Assembly (NCBI GenBank): GCA_008360975.2
Contig: CM039179.1
Coordinates: forward strand, 56,210,666-56,274,665
Origin: Lichenostomus cassidix
Taxonomy: Eukaryota; Chordata; Aves; Passeriformes; Meliphagidae
Direction of reading: 5' to 3'
DNA: 64,000 nucleotides
In this document: positions 25,004-36,329 of the stretch, in pieces
How the letters are laid out: each line of letters starts with the position of its first letter
Position numbering within the stretch: the stretch's first letter is position 1
Made by a program: the position numbers and the translations under genes
Notes under the pieces: generated by a model
What the model saw: only the letters and a program-made list of their open reading frames with translations
The model's database searches: none
Told to the model about the DNA's origin: nothing

Positions 25004-28000
25004 AACTCCCCAAAATCAGAGAGAGAGGTGTGACAGGTTAAATATGAGCAAGTCACACTTCAGTGTAGGGCTTCTAGCAAGAAACTGAGGGTGAACTCCT
25101 GAAAAACTCCCGTCCAGCTACTGTAAATACTGCTTTGCAGCAGTGAGATCTTAATTAGTATTTTTCTTCCATTTAACTGCTCCAGTGGGTAAGAGATGCC
25201 TTGTACCAATTTTTATCTTTTTACTCCCCATCTCCCTCCCCTGCCTTTTTTTAAAAATTTCTCCTCCTAAGATTTCCAGGGGGAATGGTGTCTATAAATT
25301 AAACTAACTGGCCACAGTGTTATATGATTATTGTCTAAGTGGAACAGATTTATCATCTTCAGTTTTTCATTTCCTGTTCCAAGATTTCTGTTAAATACAT
25401 ATTACTCATGAATGACAAAAGAACTAACAACAAGAGAGGCTATTTCCCAGGGGGAGCAGGTACATTTGGAGTGTGTTTATTATCAAGCTAATGCTCTTCA
25501 CCAATAACCGATTGCACATTCTATTAGATTTTGTGCTCTGCTTTCTAAAAACTGTATATATTACCAGGTGGGGTTACATGTGTTAATCCACTGAGACCAA
25601 TGAAAGCTACTGCCTCTCTTAACACTTCAGAACATTGTAATTCTTCACCCTAGTCTCTCATCACCTCTCCTATCCTGGTCTCACACTACTGTGTTGGTTT
25701 GGAGGAGAATGCCAAGTAGAAGTGTCCAGAAGTAGAGTTCCCTGTGTTGTAAATGTAAATTAGAGATCCATGGAGAATTTCAGCTCTCATAAAATCTTAC
25801 TTTAAGGCACCCTGGGTTGAATTAATTGTTATTAGTGCATTGCAGTCTGCTTTAATTAATATAGTCCATTAACATATAATGAAAATTCAAAAATGTAATT
25901 GAAAATTGCCAAAAGAATCTGACTGATAATAAAAGATCTATGCCCAGGTGATAGTTTCTGTTTTAAACGCATAAGAACAACATTAAATATCACCCACATC
26001 ACATATGCTTTCATCTGGAAGAAACCCCAGGTGATCACTGCACACAGTTACTGCTAAGCTTCCTTCTCTTCCTTGCTCCCTTCCTCTGGGGTGTAGAAGC
26101 TGCACTGCAATTTTTGAACAGAATATGAGAACCCTTCTGTCCTTGACTATCTAATATTATTCTTTTCTTCTTTTAATTCGCCTCATTCTGAAATACAAAT
26201 AGCATAGTATGACTGACTGCAACGACATGGGAGCACTCTGTGTATAAACACCGTGTTTGGCTATTTGCAGTGTCCTCTGATTACAGCCTCTCGTAAATGA
26301 AAATGATGTGCCTCTTTTTCACCTGTCACAAAGCCATATCTCAAGAAATACATAGCCTAGACTAAGGGGCAGGCCAGGGATTTCTGCATTCTCTTCTTGT
26401 CACTTCTGTTTGCTGAATTCTATGTGTTTCAGTTGTTGCTTGCATAAAATGGAGCACTGAAATTTAAGGTACGTCACAGTTGCTGTTGTGGCTGTGGGGA
26501 CATCCCTGCCCTAAATTTAAACTGACTTTGGCAAAACAGATGCTCAGCACTTGCCTTGATTTCAGTCTGAAGTCTGCTGTTGTGTTGTATGTTACAGCAG
26601 TTAAACCATATATAATATGTCAGATAAAATCTAACATTCAGATTCCTTCAGGAGGTGCAGTCACATCAGGTGTTACCAGTTAGCAACATCAGACACTGAA
26701 CTAAGACAATAAATTTCAAACCTTTTCTCAAGTTTCTCAGTCTCCCTGGACTTTCAACTGAGATGAACAGACAGATTCAGAATTAATTAAAGAAAAAATA
26801 ACTTCCAAATCTGACAGCAGTTAAACTCTCAGACACTCTGAGTTTTAGTCCTTATACTGATTAAAACAGAGCTAGGAGGTGACCATTGGCGCTGAGACAA
26901 GTTAGCACTAGCTGCTTTGTAATCTGTACTTTTAATGCTGGCCCACCCCACCTACTTGGAGCATCCTAAAACAGATCAAGGGTTGGGTGCTAGCTCAGCT
27001 CGCAGTGAAGCAGTTTGGGTCCTGCACTCAGCCTGGCTCACTGTTCTTTAACAGCACTTTCTTCATCAAATTATCAATACATCCAGGTCTAATCATCCCA
27101 GCTTCTCTCAGACACTTGACCTGAAGGACCAAAGTTGTCATGTTTGACTAGATTATCTTCACAATCAATCAGAGAAAAACATGTCTGAAAGGCAATTCAT
27201 TCCAGCTAAGGACTTTAGGCAGTGTCATGAGTCTAAAGTCAGGTGAAATGAATCCATTTCCCATTGCTCTCAATTGTCTCTGGAGGAGGTAAAAAAGCCT
27301 CTCTCTTTCAATAATGTAGCAGGATTTAGGCACCTAAATTCTCTCCTAATAACCGAAGCTTTCTGCAATGTGACTTCCTGTGCTCCTTTCCCTTGAACGG
27401 AGATTTTAGCCAAAAGTTTAAAAAAATATTAGTTATCAAGTAAAAACATTCTTTCAGTTCTCTTATTTAAATATGTATTTTCAAAAGCCTTTCGCCAAAT
27501 GATTTGCCACAATTTGTCACTTACATTTAATCACAACTTTGAAGACTAAGCTTAAAAGAATTCCATCCGAACATTCCCAAGTATCTGGATTTTTGCAGGG
27601 CTGGATCAAAGTCTATTAATAGGTATTATGGAAATTTAAGGAATAATATGATATTGAGAAAGGAGGACAGATGCAAAACCAATAAACTTTCCTGTGGTTT
27701 AATGGATGGGGAAGTTTTGCTTGCTGGTTTGTCTGGTTTTTAAATTTACTGGAAAAAGCAAGCTATTATTTTGCTGTGGAATCAAGTTCCCAGAAAATAA
27801 GGACCAAATTAGTCTTATAAGTAATGGATTACAATGTCCCCGTTTACTATAATCTTATCTCTTTAACCACTTACACAGTAATTGTTTGACAAAAGACTGA
27901 CACTCTCTTCTATTTCCTGGTTGTGATCCTGCAGGATTGCAGCCATTAAAGAATCATCAAGCAGAAGAAGTGTAAAGTGTTTCTTGCCCATTTTTCAAGA

Positions 28001-28392
28001 ACCTTTTTTAAGGTTTCTCTTTTTTCATTTGCTTGTAGCACACAATTTCTCCAGTAACAATGTGCTGGTACTTGATTTTCTTTCTGCTCAACAACAGGCT
28101 TGATTAATTTTATTAAAATGCTTTTCGGATTTAATTTTCTTCTCCTGGATTAGCAAATCAGACTGAGAAGTGCTATAGATCAACTGTATATTCTTTTTCC
28201 ACAATATTCTTGTATTTAAACTCTTGATTTTATAGATTTTGCCTTTACAGGATGTGATGCTCTGGACAAGCAAAGCATTCTTAGTATTTGGAATTGAGTC
28301 AATCAAGATAATGTTCAATACTTAAAAGAAAAGTTTCAAGTAAAAATTTTGATCTCAAGCTGAAAAATTCTCTTTCAGTTTCCAGATGCTTT
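25004..28392. other. 3.4 kb non-coding stretch, no gene seen
   Basis: Unique-looking DNA with no recognised gene, RNA or repeat. A TTTGACTAGATTATCTTCACA word near 27146 is faintly CR1-like but lacks any neighbouring CR1 block, so it is not called. Confidence 0.5.
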
Positions 28393-28538
28393 GAGAAGGG
28401 AGGAAGGGAGGAAGGGAGGAAGGAAGGGAGGAAGGAAGGGAGGAAGGAAGGAAGGAAGGAAGGAAGGAAGGAAGGAAGGAAGGAAGGAAGGAAGGAAGGA
28501 AGGAAGGAAGGAAGGAAGGAAGGAAGAAAGGAAGGAAG
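28393..28538 (+). repeat. (GGAA)n microsatellite, 146 bp
   Basis: Pure purine on the plus strand: GGGAGGAA variants on the left (28397-28445), then uninterrupted GGAA units to about 28524, one GAAGAAAGG irregularity, and the end before GTGGC. Open frames across it (GRK- and FLPS-type repeats) are translation by-products. Confidence 0.97.
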
Positions 28539-29149
28539 TGGCAGGTTTGGTAGTAATATCTGGAGCCCCAGAACTTTCATCTTTCCTCTTACTCTAGCTC
28601 CCAATTGAGAATTAAACCCCTTTTTGTTTACTTACGGTCATGTCCTGCAATGCTTGCTTTTCTGATGTTGATATCTATTTTTGGTTTTAGAAATGGTGCA
28701 TGCAGTCCTATAGCATCCTCAGTGTTTGAAGCAATTCTGAACCCAAATGACCCTGGGAGCCAAAGCCCTTACTAATAGCAGGCTGTTACTCGATGTGAGC
28801 TTCAGCTGAGACTAGAGCAGCAGCAGGTTAGAAACCGTGGTGTTCTCAGCTGGGATGGACATAGAGATGAAACCTTGCCACCCCATTAACCACCACTTTC
28901 TCAGCATTAAAAGAGGCAGCAACTCAAGATGGAGTCTGACTTAGAGGTCGTGCAGAAACTCAGCATGAGCAGATACAGGCTTCCCTCCACAAAGGGGATA
29001 TTCACAATTCTTGATCTGGTCTCAAGGACTGATTGTACACTTCAGCTGAATAGATGGAAGAAGGAACTGCTGATTGATGAAAGATTTGTGCAACTGTCTT
29101 ACAGAAACTCCGTGATCATAAATGTCATGTGCTGAAGTGTGGGTGGCTA
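28539..29149. other. Non-coding stretch, no gene seen
   Basis: No recognised repeat or gene. A short plus frame at 28929-29135 begins with ATG but has no domain. Confidence 0.5.
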
Positions 29150-29400
29150 ACTCCGTACACTGTTGTCAGTCATCCTGTGGTTATTCTTCCCCAGGAGCAG
29201 GACTTGTCTTTTCTCTTTGTCAAACTTCATGAAGTTCCTGCTTGCTGTTTCTCCAGCCTATTGAGGTCTCTTTGAAAGACCACTCTGAAAGAGAGAAAAA
29301 CTGTCTGCTGTATCAACCACTCTTCCAAATTTCTGTTGCCTGTAAACTTGTTAAAGATGCACTCAGTCCCATCTTTCACTATATCACATAACAGGTTGTG
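29150..29400 (-). mobile_element. CR1-type LINE fragment, antisense
   Basis: The plus strand reads CCAGGAGCAGGACTTG..TTTCTCTTTGTCAAACTTCATGAAGTTCCTGC, TTTCTCCAGCCTATTGAGGTCTCTTTG, TGTATCAACCACTCTTCC and AAACTTGTTAAAGATGCACTCAGTCCCATC. This is the antisense of a well-known avian CR1 internal segment (CAGGACTTTGCATTTCTCCTTGTTGAACTTCATGAGGTTCC...CTCCAGCCTGTCGAGGTCC...AAACTTGCTGAGGGTGCACTC). It is moderately diverged. The piece does not include the 3' terminus, so it was truncated or rearranged. Confidence 0.75.
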
Positions 29401-30549
29401 AGGTCTCTGTGTTTTCCTGAGAGCTGAAGAAAAAGAACTTTTTTTATGCAGAAATAAATCACTGTTTGGATGACCTGTTATGGAGCTGAGCTGTAAACAT
29501 TAAGCACAATCCAGTTTGAAAGAGCAAAAATATCCTTGGAGGTTTTGATAAAACTTAGTAAACCTGGGGATGTGCAAATTGAACTGCAGTGCTTCCACAG
29601 ACTGTTAAAACCCTTGATGGAGTGAATTTTCATGCTCTGGACACTAATACTGCAATTAGACTTGGCTGTACAGAAAGGAGTGACATTCACCTTCATTTTG
29701 CTTGAGGGGACAATGGAGAATTGCACAGTTCATTGTCATTTTTTATTAAAACAGATAAGAACGAACTCTAGGTTGTGACCCTTGTATTCAGCGAGACCTC
29801 CAAAAATCACTCAGCTGCAGAGATAACAATCAAGAGCACCCTCGAGGCTGTGTATGCTCTATATCAAGAGAACCAAAGAACCCAGTGAAAATGCTACATG
29901 AATATTTTCCCTGGCTTCATCCAAATGTTATTGCTCTTGTACCTGTCTTGTAAGATCAGCTCTGAAAGTTTTGCAAGTAAAGTGGAATCTGAACGTCTTG
30001 TTTTACTGCTAGTAACAATAATAAATAATAGAAACATGATAGTACTAAGCTATGAAATTTCCTTCAGAAATGTAGTGTACAGACTTATCAAAGGACAGGC
30101 ATCGAGAAATACTGAAAATATTCATTACTAAGTAGTAATAATCCCATTATTTATCACTTCTTTTCCATAGTAACAAAAGACAAATTGCTCCATTTACTTA
30201 TCTTTAGGTAAACGTCTACTGCTTTTAAGATATTAACTGCATTTTAACCTGAGCAGTCCCATCTGGGCCAAGTCAATATTTGGTTAGTTGTCTGTGGGGC
30301 TAGACACGATCTGTAAGTGTCCATGAAGTCAAGCAATACTACGTGGCATTTTTGGGTGCAGTAGTTAGACAGTGAAGAACCTAAGAACACCTAAGGCTTA
30401 AGGTCTTCATGGTTTGCCCTGCAAAAATCCTGAGCTCTAGGGAAAAATTTGAAACAGTGAATAATGAAAGAATTACTTTCTTGTTGCTCCAGATGATTAA
30501 GAAATCTGGGAGATTTTCCTTACTCTAAGAAGGCCTTTTTCTGCTTAAA
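29401..30549. other. Non-coding stretch, no gene seen
   Basis: Unique-looking DNA. Two frames near 80 codons on opposite strands have no domain. Nothing recognised. Confidence 0.5.
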
Positions 30550-30613
30550 ACAAACAAACAAAAATCTGTGGATTTTGTTTTTGTGGGGGTTTTGTGGATT
30601 TTGGTTTTTTTAA
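30550..30613 (+). repeat. A/C then G/T-rich low-complexity patch
   Basis: AAAACAAACAAACAAAAATC passes into TGGATTTTGTTTTTGTGGGGGTTTTGTGG..TTTGGTTTTTTT. The two halves are roughly complementary in composition and could fold back on each other. Confidence 0.7.
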
Positions 30614-30764
30614 TAGCTGTTTCACAGTTGTCCTTCCAGTTACTTTCTCAAATACTGACTTTCAAATTTCTTCCATATATTCCCTGTAATTTGGTTTGCG
30701 CATGGGAAATGAATGCTCTATAAAATGCTTAGTATCTCTTCTGCAGTGAAGCGAAGTAGAAGTT

Positions 30765-30855
30765 GACTGCATCAGAGGCTCCTCTTGTCTTTCATCTTTC
30801 TCTGTCACCTTTCTTTCCTCACCTCTCAAACCCTTCTATCCTCTCTGGTCTCCTT
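30765..30855 (+). repeat. Pyrimidine-rich tract
   Basis: C/T-rich plus strand (TCCTCTTGTCTTTCATCTTTCTCTGTCACC.., TTTCTTTCCTCACCTCTC.., CTTCTATCCTCTCTGGTCTCC) immediately upstream of a locally GC-richer segment. It could be the pyrimidine tract of a splice acceptor, but no exon with a clear frame follows. Confidence 0.6.
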
Positions 30856-30977
30856 ACCTCTGCATTTACTTGTTCTTCTTCCAGCTGCTCCATCCCCCCA
30901 GCTCCAGAGCAGGATTCCAGGGAGGCAGTGATCTCCCTCAGCCTGTTTGGGTTAGCAGTGAGACAGAGCTCCGTGGG

Positions 30978-30990
30978 TGCTGACTCAGCA
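30978..30990. promoter_or_regulatory. Perfect 13-bp T-MARE palindrome (MAF/AP-1/NFE2-type site)
   Basis: TGCTGACTCAGCA is the exact consensus T-MARE, the palindrome bound by large MAF homodimers and small MAF/NFE2-family or BACH heterodimers. Its centre TGACTCA is also the AP-1 site. It sits in a locally GC-richer 250-bp segment after a pyrimidine tract, with a further GTGCTGACGG half-site-like word at about 31030. The match is seen in the sequence. A regulatory role is inference. Confidence 0.5.
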
Positions 30991-31040
30991 CAGCAGAGCA
31001 GGGACTGCTTTGCACGAGCATTTAAACCACAGTGCTGACG

Positions 31041-32044
31041 GTGGCTGAAAAAAATCCGCATGGAAATTACACAATCCATGAAATTTATTACACCTGCAGT
31101 TTGCTAGTTGAGTTCCTGATTTGCATATGGTATTTTGCCTTCAAGTGACACAATATTTAAACGTATCTACTTCTTGATATAAAACTCCATTCTGATCTAG
31201 TTGAGATAATTTTCCATTACGTATAGAAAATGCCTATCTCTCAAACATTAGTATTTCTGAACTTTATTTGTTCTTTTAAATAATTTGGTCAGGGAAAGAT
31301 CTTACAACTTCTCAATTTTTTTGTTTTTAAGAACACTTGCACTAAAAAATTCTTCAGAACCCTTACTCCCTAAACCTTTCTTCTTTGTTGCTTTGATTTA
31401 CAGCTTCTAAATAATTTGCAGAATGCAATTTGTAATTAAGTGCGTTCTCACGGATGCAAATTCTAATGAATACTTGTCATGATTCTACTATTTTTAATAA
31501 CATTACTGCTGCTATGCTGAGAATTCTTGAAGATCAGACCAATTTTTAATAGGTCAATGTTCTTTTTATAATTACCTGACTCATTTATTTTGTTTGCCTC
31601 TGCATGAATATTATTTGTTTGCTTTATTTGATGGTGTTAGCGACAGCGAAAATTAAACATCTCTGCAGGTTTGGTGCAGAAAATAGTTGTAAATATTAAC
31701 CTCTACTACAATTTTAATCTCTACTGTGGATATTTTATAAGAGGTGTGAATATTTCTTTCTCTTCAATGGGCAGGGAAAATTTATAGAGAGTTAACAAAT
31801 AGTTAGGGTTCTTTTTCTACAACTATAAATGCCAGTAGCAAAAGCTATGCTAGAAATAGCAAAGTCTTTCAAATACTGATTGTATGGTTTGCATATAGTC
31901 ATATTCCTATTTGGGTCTTAATCTAAGGCACCTGTTTTTTATGAAAAAAGTCCCAGTCATTGTCAACTCAACTCCAAATCAAAATATAAACACATCTAAC
32001 CAAAATCATATAAATTGATTCAGAATTAAGATCATTAAGTCATT
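31041..32044. other. Non-coding AT-rich stretch
   Basis: No gene, RNA or repeat recognised. Very AT-rich with many T-runs. Confidence 0.5.
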
Positions 32045-32560
32045 CAGTTCACCTTCCTTCCTCACAGGTAGAATTAGTTATACCTAAAATTTTTGTCCCA
32101 TCTGCTCATGGAAAATGTTCCTACAGCTTCTTAGGTGTTGTGTTCCACTATTTAACTATCCTGGCACTTAGAAGACTTTTCTTAAAGTCTAACCTATATC
32201 TCCCTAGCTACAATTAAATCCATTGCATTTTTGGCTATTCTCATATTTGAAGACTGTTATTCTCTTAGTAGAAATAAATAAGCTCAATCTTTTACTACAG
32301 AACATGTGATTTTAGCTGCCTGAACACTTCTTGTGGCCCTCATTCCTTCCTCCCAGTTGCTTTTCAACTGGTTTGTATCTTTTCTGAATGCCCATGTGCT
32401 CCAGTAAACATAAGCTTTCTATTTAGAACTTTGTAGCATTATAAAACTGAAAGATACTTCACATACCTTTCCTGCCATTCTCCTTTTCATACACCTCAGG
32501 ATGCTGTCTGGGCTTCTCTGTATGAGCATGAGTCTGCTCTGAAACACTAGGGCCATTCTT
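32045..32560 (-). mobile_element. Ancient CR1/L3-like LINE fossil, antisense
   Basis: Word order on the plus strand fits the antisense of an old amniote CR1-group LINE: TCTGCTCATGG, CAGCTTCTTAGGTGTTG..TTCCACTATTTAACTATCCTGGCACTTAGAAGACTTTTCTTAAAGTCTAACCT, CTACAATTAAATCCATTGC, CATATTTGAAGACTGTTATTCTC, CAACTGGTTTGTATCTTTTCTGAATGCCCATGTGCTCCAG, then ACACCTCAGGATGCTGTCTGGGCTTCTCTG..GAGCATGAGTCTG. These parallel TATTTGAAGACTGTTATCATG, TTTGTCCACATCTTTCCTGAAATG and CACCCCAGGATGGTGTTTGCC..GACTCATG of the consensus-like elements. High divergence implies great age. Family level is uncertain. Confidence 0.7.
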
Positions 32561-33280
32561 CTTCTAGCTGCCTTGAAGTTGTGGAATCATGTGGCAGAAA
32601 ATATACAATTTATTGACTGGAAAATGCTAACTAAAGGCCACTTTGCCTATGATGTCAGAACTGATTGATATTGAGAAAACTGTTGACTGCACTAACATTT
32701 TCTGTATATTTTGCCTAATTACCCTACAGTGCAGGCATAAACAGTCCTTAGTGGAGGGGAAGACAAAATGTGGAACTTTATTCTTCTTTTTTTTTTCCAC
32801 TTCAGTGGACGCAGTATTCCTGACATTAAGTACACAGTCTATTGAGGCAGCAGAAGCAGAGAAGACATACCACCACTTCAATCCAGCCTCTTCAAACAAC
32901 TGCATCCTTTATTCTAATCTGAACAGAGTAGATTTGAACTTTTTCTGGCTGAAGGGGATTGAAATGCCTGTCTTTCACTCCTTATACAAGTGGTACAATC
33001 TCTAAGCATTTCCCTTAAAGACTTGATGTTCTCTGGCTATATAAAACTGCCTGGATGAAGCTGATCAATGTTGTTGCCATGTTAGGCAAGCTCTGAGTAT
33101 GTCTAACAAATTAACTGATGCCAGAAGGGCTTAGATGCAAAAGGAAATAATAAGAAACTTGGATAAAAAAAGTGTCTTTCAAATATGGGGGAAAAAGGTT
33201 AGACATGGTTCTAGAAGAACATTGAACATTTAATAACCAATCCCATGAAAACACAGATATCTGCAACAGGATTATCTGGC
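32561..33280. other. Non-coding stretch, no gene seen
   Basis: Frames on both strands at 32627-33005 (92 and 120 codons) overlap the same DNA. Neither has a recognised domain, and the plus frame includes a phenylalanine run from a T/C-rich patch at 32780-32799. Confidence 0.5.
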
Positions 33281-33327
33281 TCCTTATTACATTAGATATC
33301 TTTTATCCTTATTACATTAGATATCTT
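33281..33327. repeat. 25-bp tandem duplication
   Basis: TCCTTATTACATTAGATATC plus TTTTA (33281-33305) is followed at once by a second copy identical over 22 bases (33306-33327). The perfect identity suggests a recent slippage duplication. Confidence 0.95.
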
Positions 33328-33609
33328 CACTATGCCTTAGATTTACATAAAATGCCCAGCTCCATATTTGTATCTGGGCCTATATTAAAATTGCCATATA
33401 ACTGTTTCAAGGAAACACATTGAATCTTAATAGGATCAAACCAAGTCTGATAGTTTCTTTACAGGAAAAGACCCCAGGGTTTCAAACTGCATTGAGATGC
33501 ATATTCTCCTTAAGGGTTTTCTTTTGAACTATGAAGAAACATAATATTTGCTACAAATGTCATAGGGGGCATGCCTCAGTAACGTAGATTTAATTTTCTT
33601 ATTTGAGAA

Positions 33610-33702
33610 AATAATTATATATATATATAATTATATATAATTATAATTATATAATATATTGTATATAATATATATAATGTATATAATATATATAATTAAT
33701 TA
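33610..33702. repeat. (AT)n / ATAATT-rich microsatellite
   Basis: About 93 bases with a single kind of composition, mostly alternating AT with AATTATAT and TATAATAT variants and only two G residues. Near-palindromic throughout, so it can form cruciforms and unwinds easily. Confidence 0.95.
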
Positions 33703-34350
33703 CATGTATTATTCGAGACTAAGCTTTGCAAAATTTTTAGTCTGAATGTAAGAATAAAAATTTTTACTAAGACATCTCATCTCCAGAAAGATTCCTATCA
33801 TAGTTATAGTTCAAAATATCTACAAACATGGTCAGATATTATCATAAGCCATGGCAGATCTAAATTGTATTTTTAGTAAAAATAGCTTTGTTATCCATAC
33901 CTGCATGAGTCATCATCAAACAAATACCAACATTTATAGTTGTCTGCAATTAAGCTGCATTAGTATTACATAGGACTCAAAACAGTTGTCTCAAGTAATG
34001 AGTCCATTCCTTCCTTTTATATTTCAGATTACTAACTTCATCCTATTGAATATAACTGGATTAGTCAATGAAGAAGATGCTGTTCACTAGAAAAAGGAAC
34101 AGCAATCCTAAGTATTTGGTTAAAAATTGAGTAAATTCCTTGGACACAGAGGTGCTATACTAAATAACATTTTCTCTTTTGTGGATATGGACTGAAACAG
34201 TGGAATCAGAAATCGATTGACGTTAATCATAATTTAAAATTAGCCTGCATGATTTTATCTGCAATACTATGTGAATGTTTTTCAAGTTGTGTATTTGACC
34301 TTGATTTTGATTTAACATACAAGGAACAGTTGGAATCTGTGGCAGGGTGG

Positions 34351-34376
34351 TTTTTTTTTTTTTTTTTTTTTTTTTT
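34351..34376. repeat. T26 homopolymer
   Basis: Twenty-six consecutive T residues. It could be the reverse complement of a poly(A) tail left by a retroposed copy on the minus strand, but no recognisable retroposed body adjoins on the left or right. The real length is likely uncertain because of sequencing slippage. Confidence 0.95.
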
Positions 34377-34711
34377 AGGAATAGGAAATTATATCTTCAC
34401 TGCAGTGAATATGGAGGGTCAAAGCCTTAGCTGATGAGAATTAGATGCAATCAATGAGCTTTTATCCATATTCATCAGCTGAAGATCTAGACTAGAAATT
34501 TAAATTCTTGTTTCCCAGATTGTATTCATGCAAGTCAATTTATTTTGGCAGTGTAATCAATACCTCTGTAAACAAAAGATATTTACAATAGCATAACCAA
34601 CCATACTCTGGAGGTCATTACAGTGATTTCATATTTGTGCCCATCCATTATTACGGGGTAATATTAAAAGTTTCACAAAGGTTTCATTCAGTCATTTTTA
34701 GCATGTTAAAT

Positions 34712-34800
34712 TAGAATCATGGAATCACAGAATCATGGTTTGGGTTGGAAGGGGTGTTAAAGATTATCTAGTTCCAACTCCCCTGCCATGGGTAGATCTG
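34712..34800 (-). mobile_element. CR1 LINE 3' end, antisense
   Basis: GAATCATGGAATCACAGAATCATGG, then TTTGGGTTGGAAGGGG.GTTAAAGATTATCTAGTTCCAACTCCCCTGCCATGGGTAGA: the reverse complement of a typical CR1 terminus (AAGATCATCTAGTTCCAACCCCCCTGCCATGGGCAGG). The element points leftward. Well conserved, so relatively young. Confidence 0.93.
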
Positions 34801-36329
34801 TGAGGTCTACCACTTACCTGGAACGTGGTTTTAAAGTATACTCCTGAAATATTTTCTTAATTTTTCACAAATTGCTTTTTTATTTTTGGGGTAACCCAAA
34901 ATGGTGGATGAAGTGATCATGTACGTGTGTATTCTTGATCCTATCAAATCTAATCTTTCTGAAACTGGTAGCACTGACATTTTATTTTAGTTTGCTAATA
35001 TAAAAAACTTTCTCAACACTGTAGAAATGAAATACCTCAATTTTAAGGGTTTAAAATAAACCTGGGTAGTTTTTATTTAGATGTGTTTGGCCATGTAACA
35101 CTGCATGTGCCAACGTTGAATGTTTCATTCAGAACATTATATTCTATTTATTTTAATTCTGCATTTTAAAGAATGATTTCTTCTCTTACAGATGATGGTC
35201 ACTGAACTGCAGTACCATTCTACAAGAGGAACAGGTTGCCAATGTTTCATGTAACTGACCTGGACATTTAAGTTCTAAATTTCACTGGACTAATCACAGT
35301 ATAGCACTGTCTACAGAATGGCCATAAAATCTTTCAATTTCAGCTGTTACAAGAGGTAATGGTTTACCATTTAATAAAGATAGACTTTTGGAAAAAAGAT
35401 CAGTCAAAATCCTTCTACTCCATCCATGTAGTTTCAGAAATTGCTCTGCAAACACACGCAGCTCTATTAACTCTGATATTATATCTGTGCGTTCATGTGA
35501 CACCTGTGGTCAGTCAGGACCTGTGGCTGAGAGATCCTTGTATATACTTCATAGGAAATGAAACAGCTTATCATCAAGGCATCAGCTAGTGATAGCAAAA
35601 CATTCAGTCACCCATTTAATAGCATGAAAATCTCACTATGACTAGTGAATTTTAACATGGGAAATTAAGCAAAAATTTTCTCTGCAACCAGCTGTGATTT
35701 TTTTGGCAAGGCTTCTCAAAATGTCAGATAAAAAGATTACTTATAAGTGTATTTTTTAATTCTGTAAATTCAGCAGGGTGTGGTATGTGGATAAGAGAAA
35801 CTGAGCAAAATATGTTTGCTGACACTTTCTGTAAACTGGATGAAATTCAATATGTTTATCATATGAAAGTCACCAGGAATATTCCACTGTGTATACTCTT
35901 AAGAGAATTATCATTATTTTCAGCTATCCTGTAATGTGACTTTTGGCCTCAAAATGTTTCACACAGAGGTCAGCAGCAGACTTATTTCTTTCACAATGTG
36001 AATACCTTCTCTACTGCTCATTGTTTATGGCAGGCATTATTAACTGCTGATTGAAGCGTGATTTGTATCACAGACAGTGAGAAAGATGATCCAAGAGAAA
36101 AAGCTCTGCTGGTCCGAGGCCAGTGCTTTCCAGTAGCCCAGATGTCTCTGCACTGTACTCCTGAAATCAGAGTTAGGATATCAAAGACACTTAACCACAT
36201 CCTACAAGCACACATAAAGCAGTATTTCCAGTAAAAGGAAGAAGTTAACAAATGGATTGATTCCAACAGAGGACCACTAAAATATGGGAGTGGTTAAGGG
36301 GCTGAAGCATATGATGCATGTGAAGCTGA
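34801..36329. other. Non-coding stretch, no gene seen
   Basis: Unique-looking AT-rich sequence. Frames of 69-82 codons on both strands lack domains. Nothing else recognised. Confidence 0.5.

Noticed and set aside
27100..27180. CR1-like GACTAGATTATCTTC word
   Set aside because: No other CR1 block precedes or follows it in the right order.
28299..28604. FLPS and GRKE/GRKG-type repeat frames on the two strands
   Set aside because: Translation of the (GGAA)n microsatellite in both directions.
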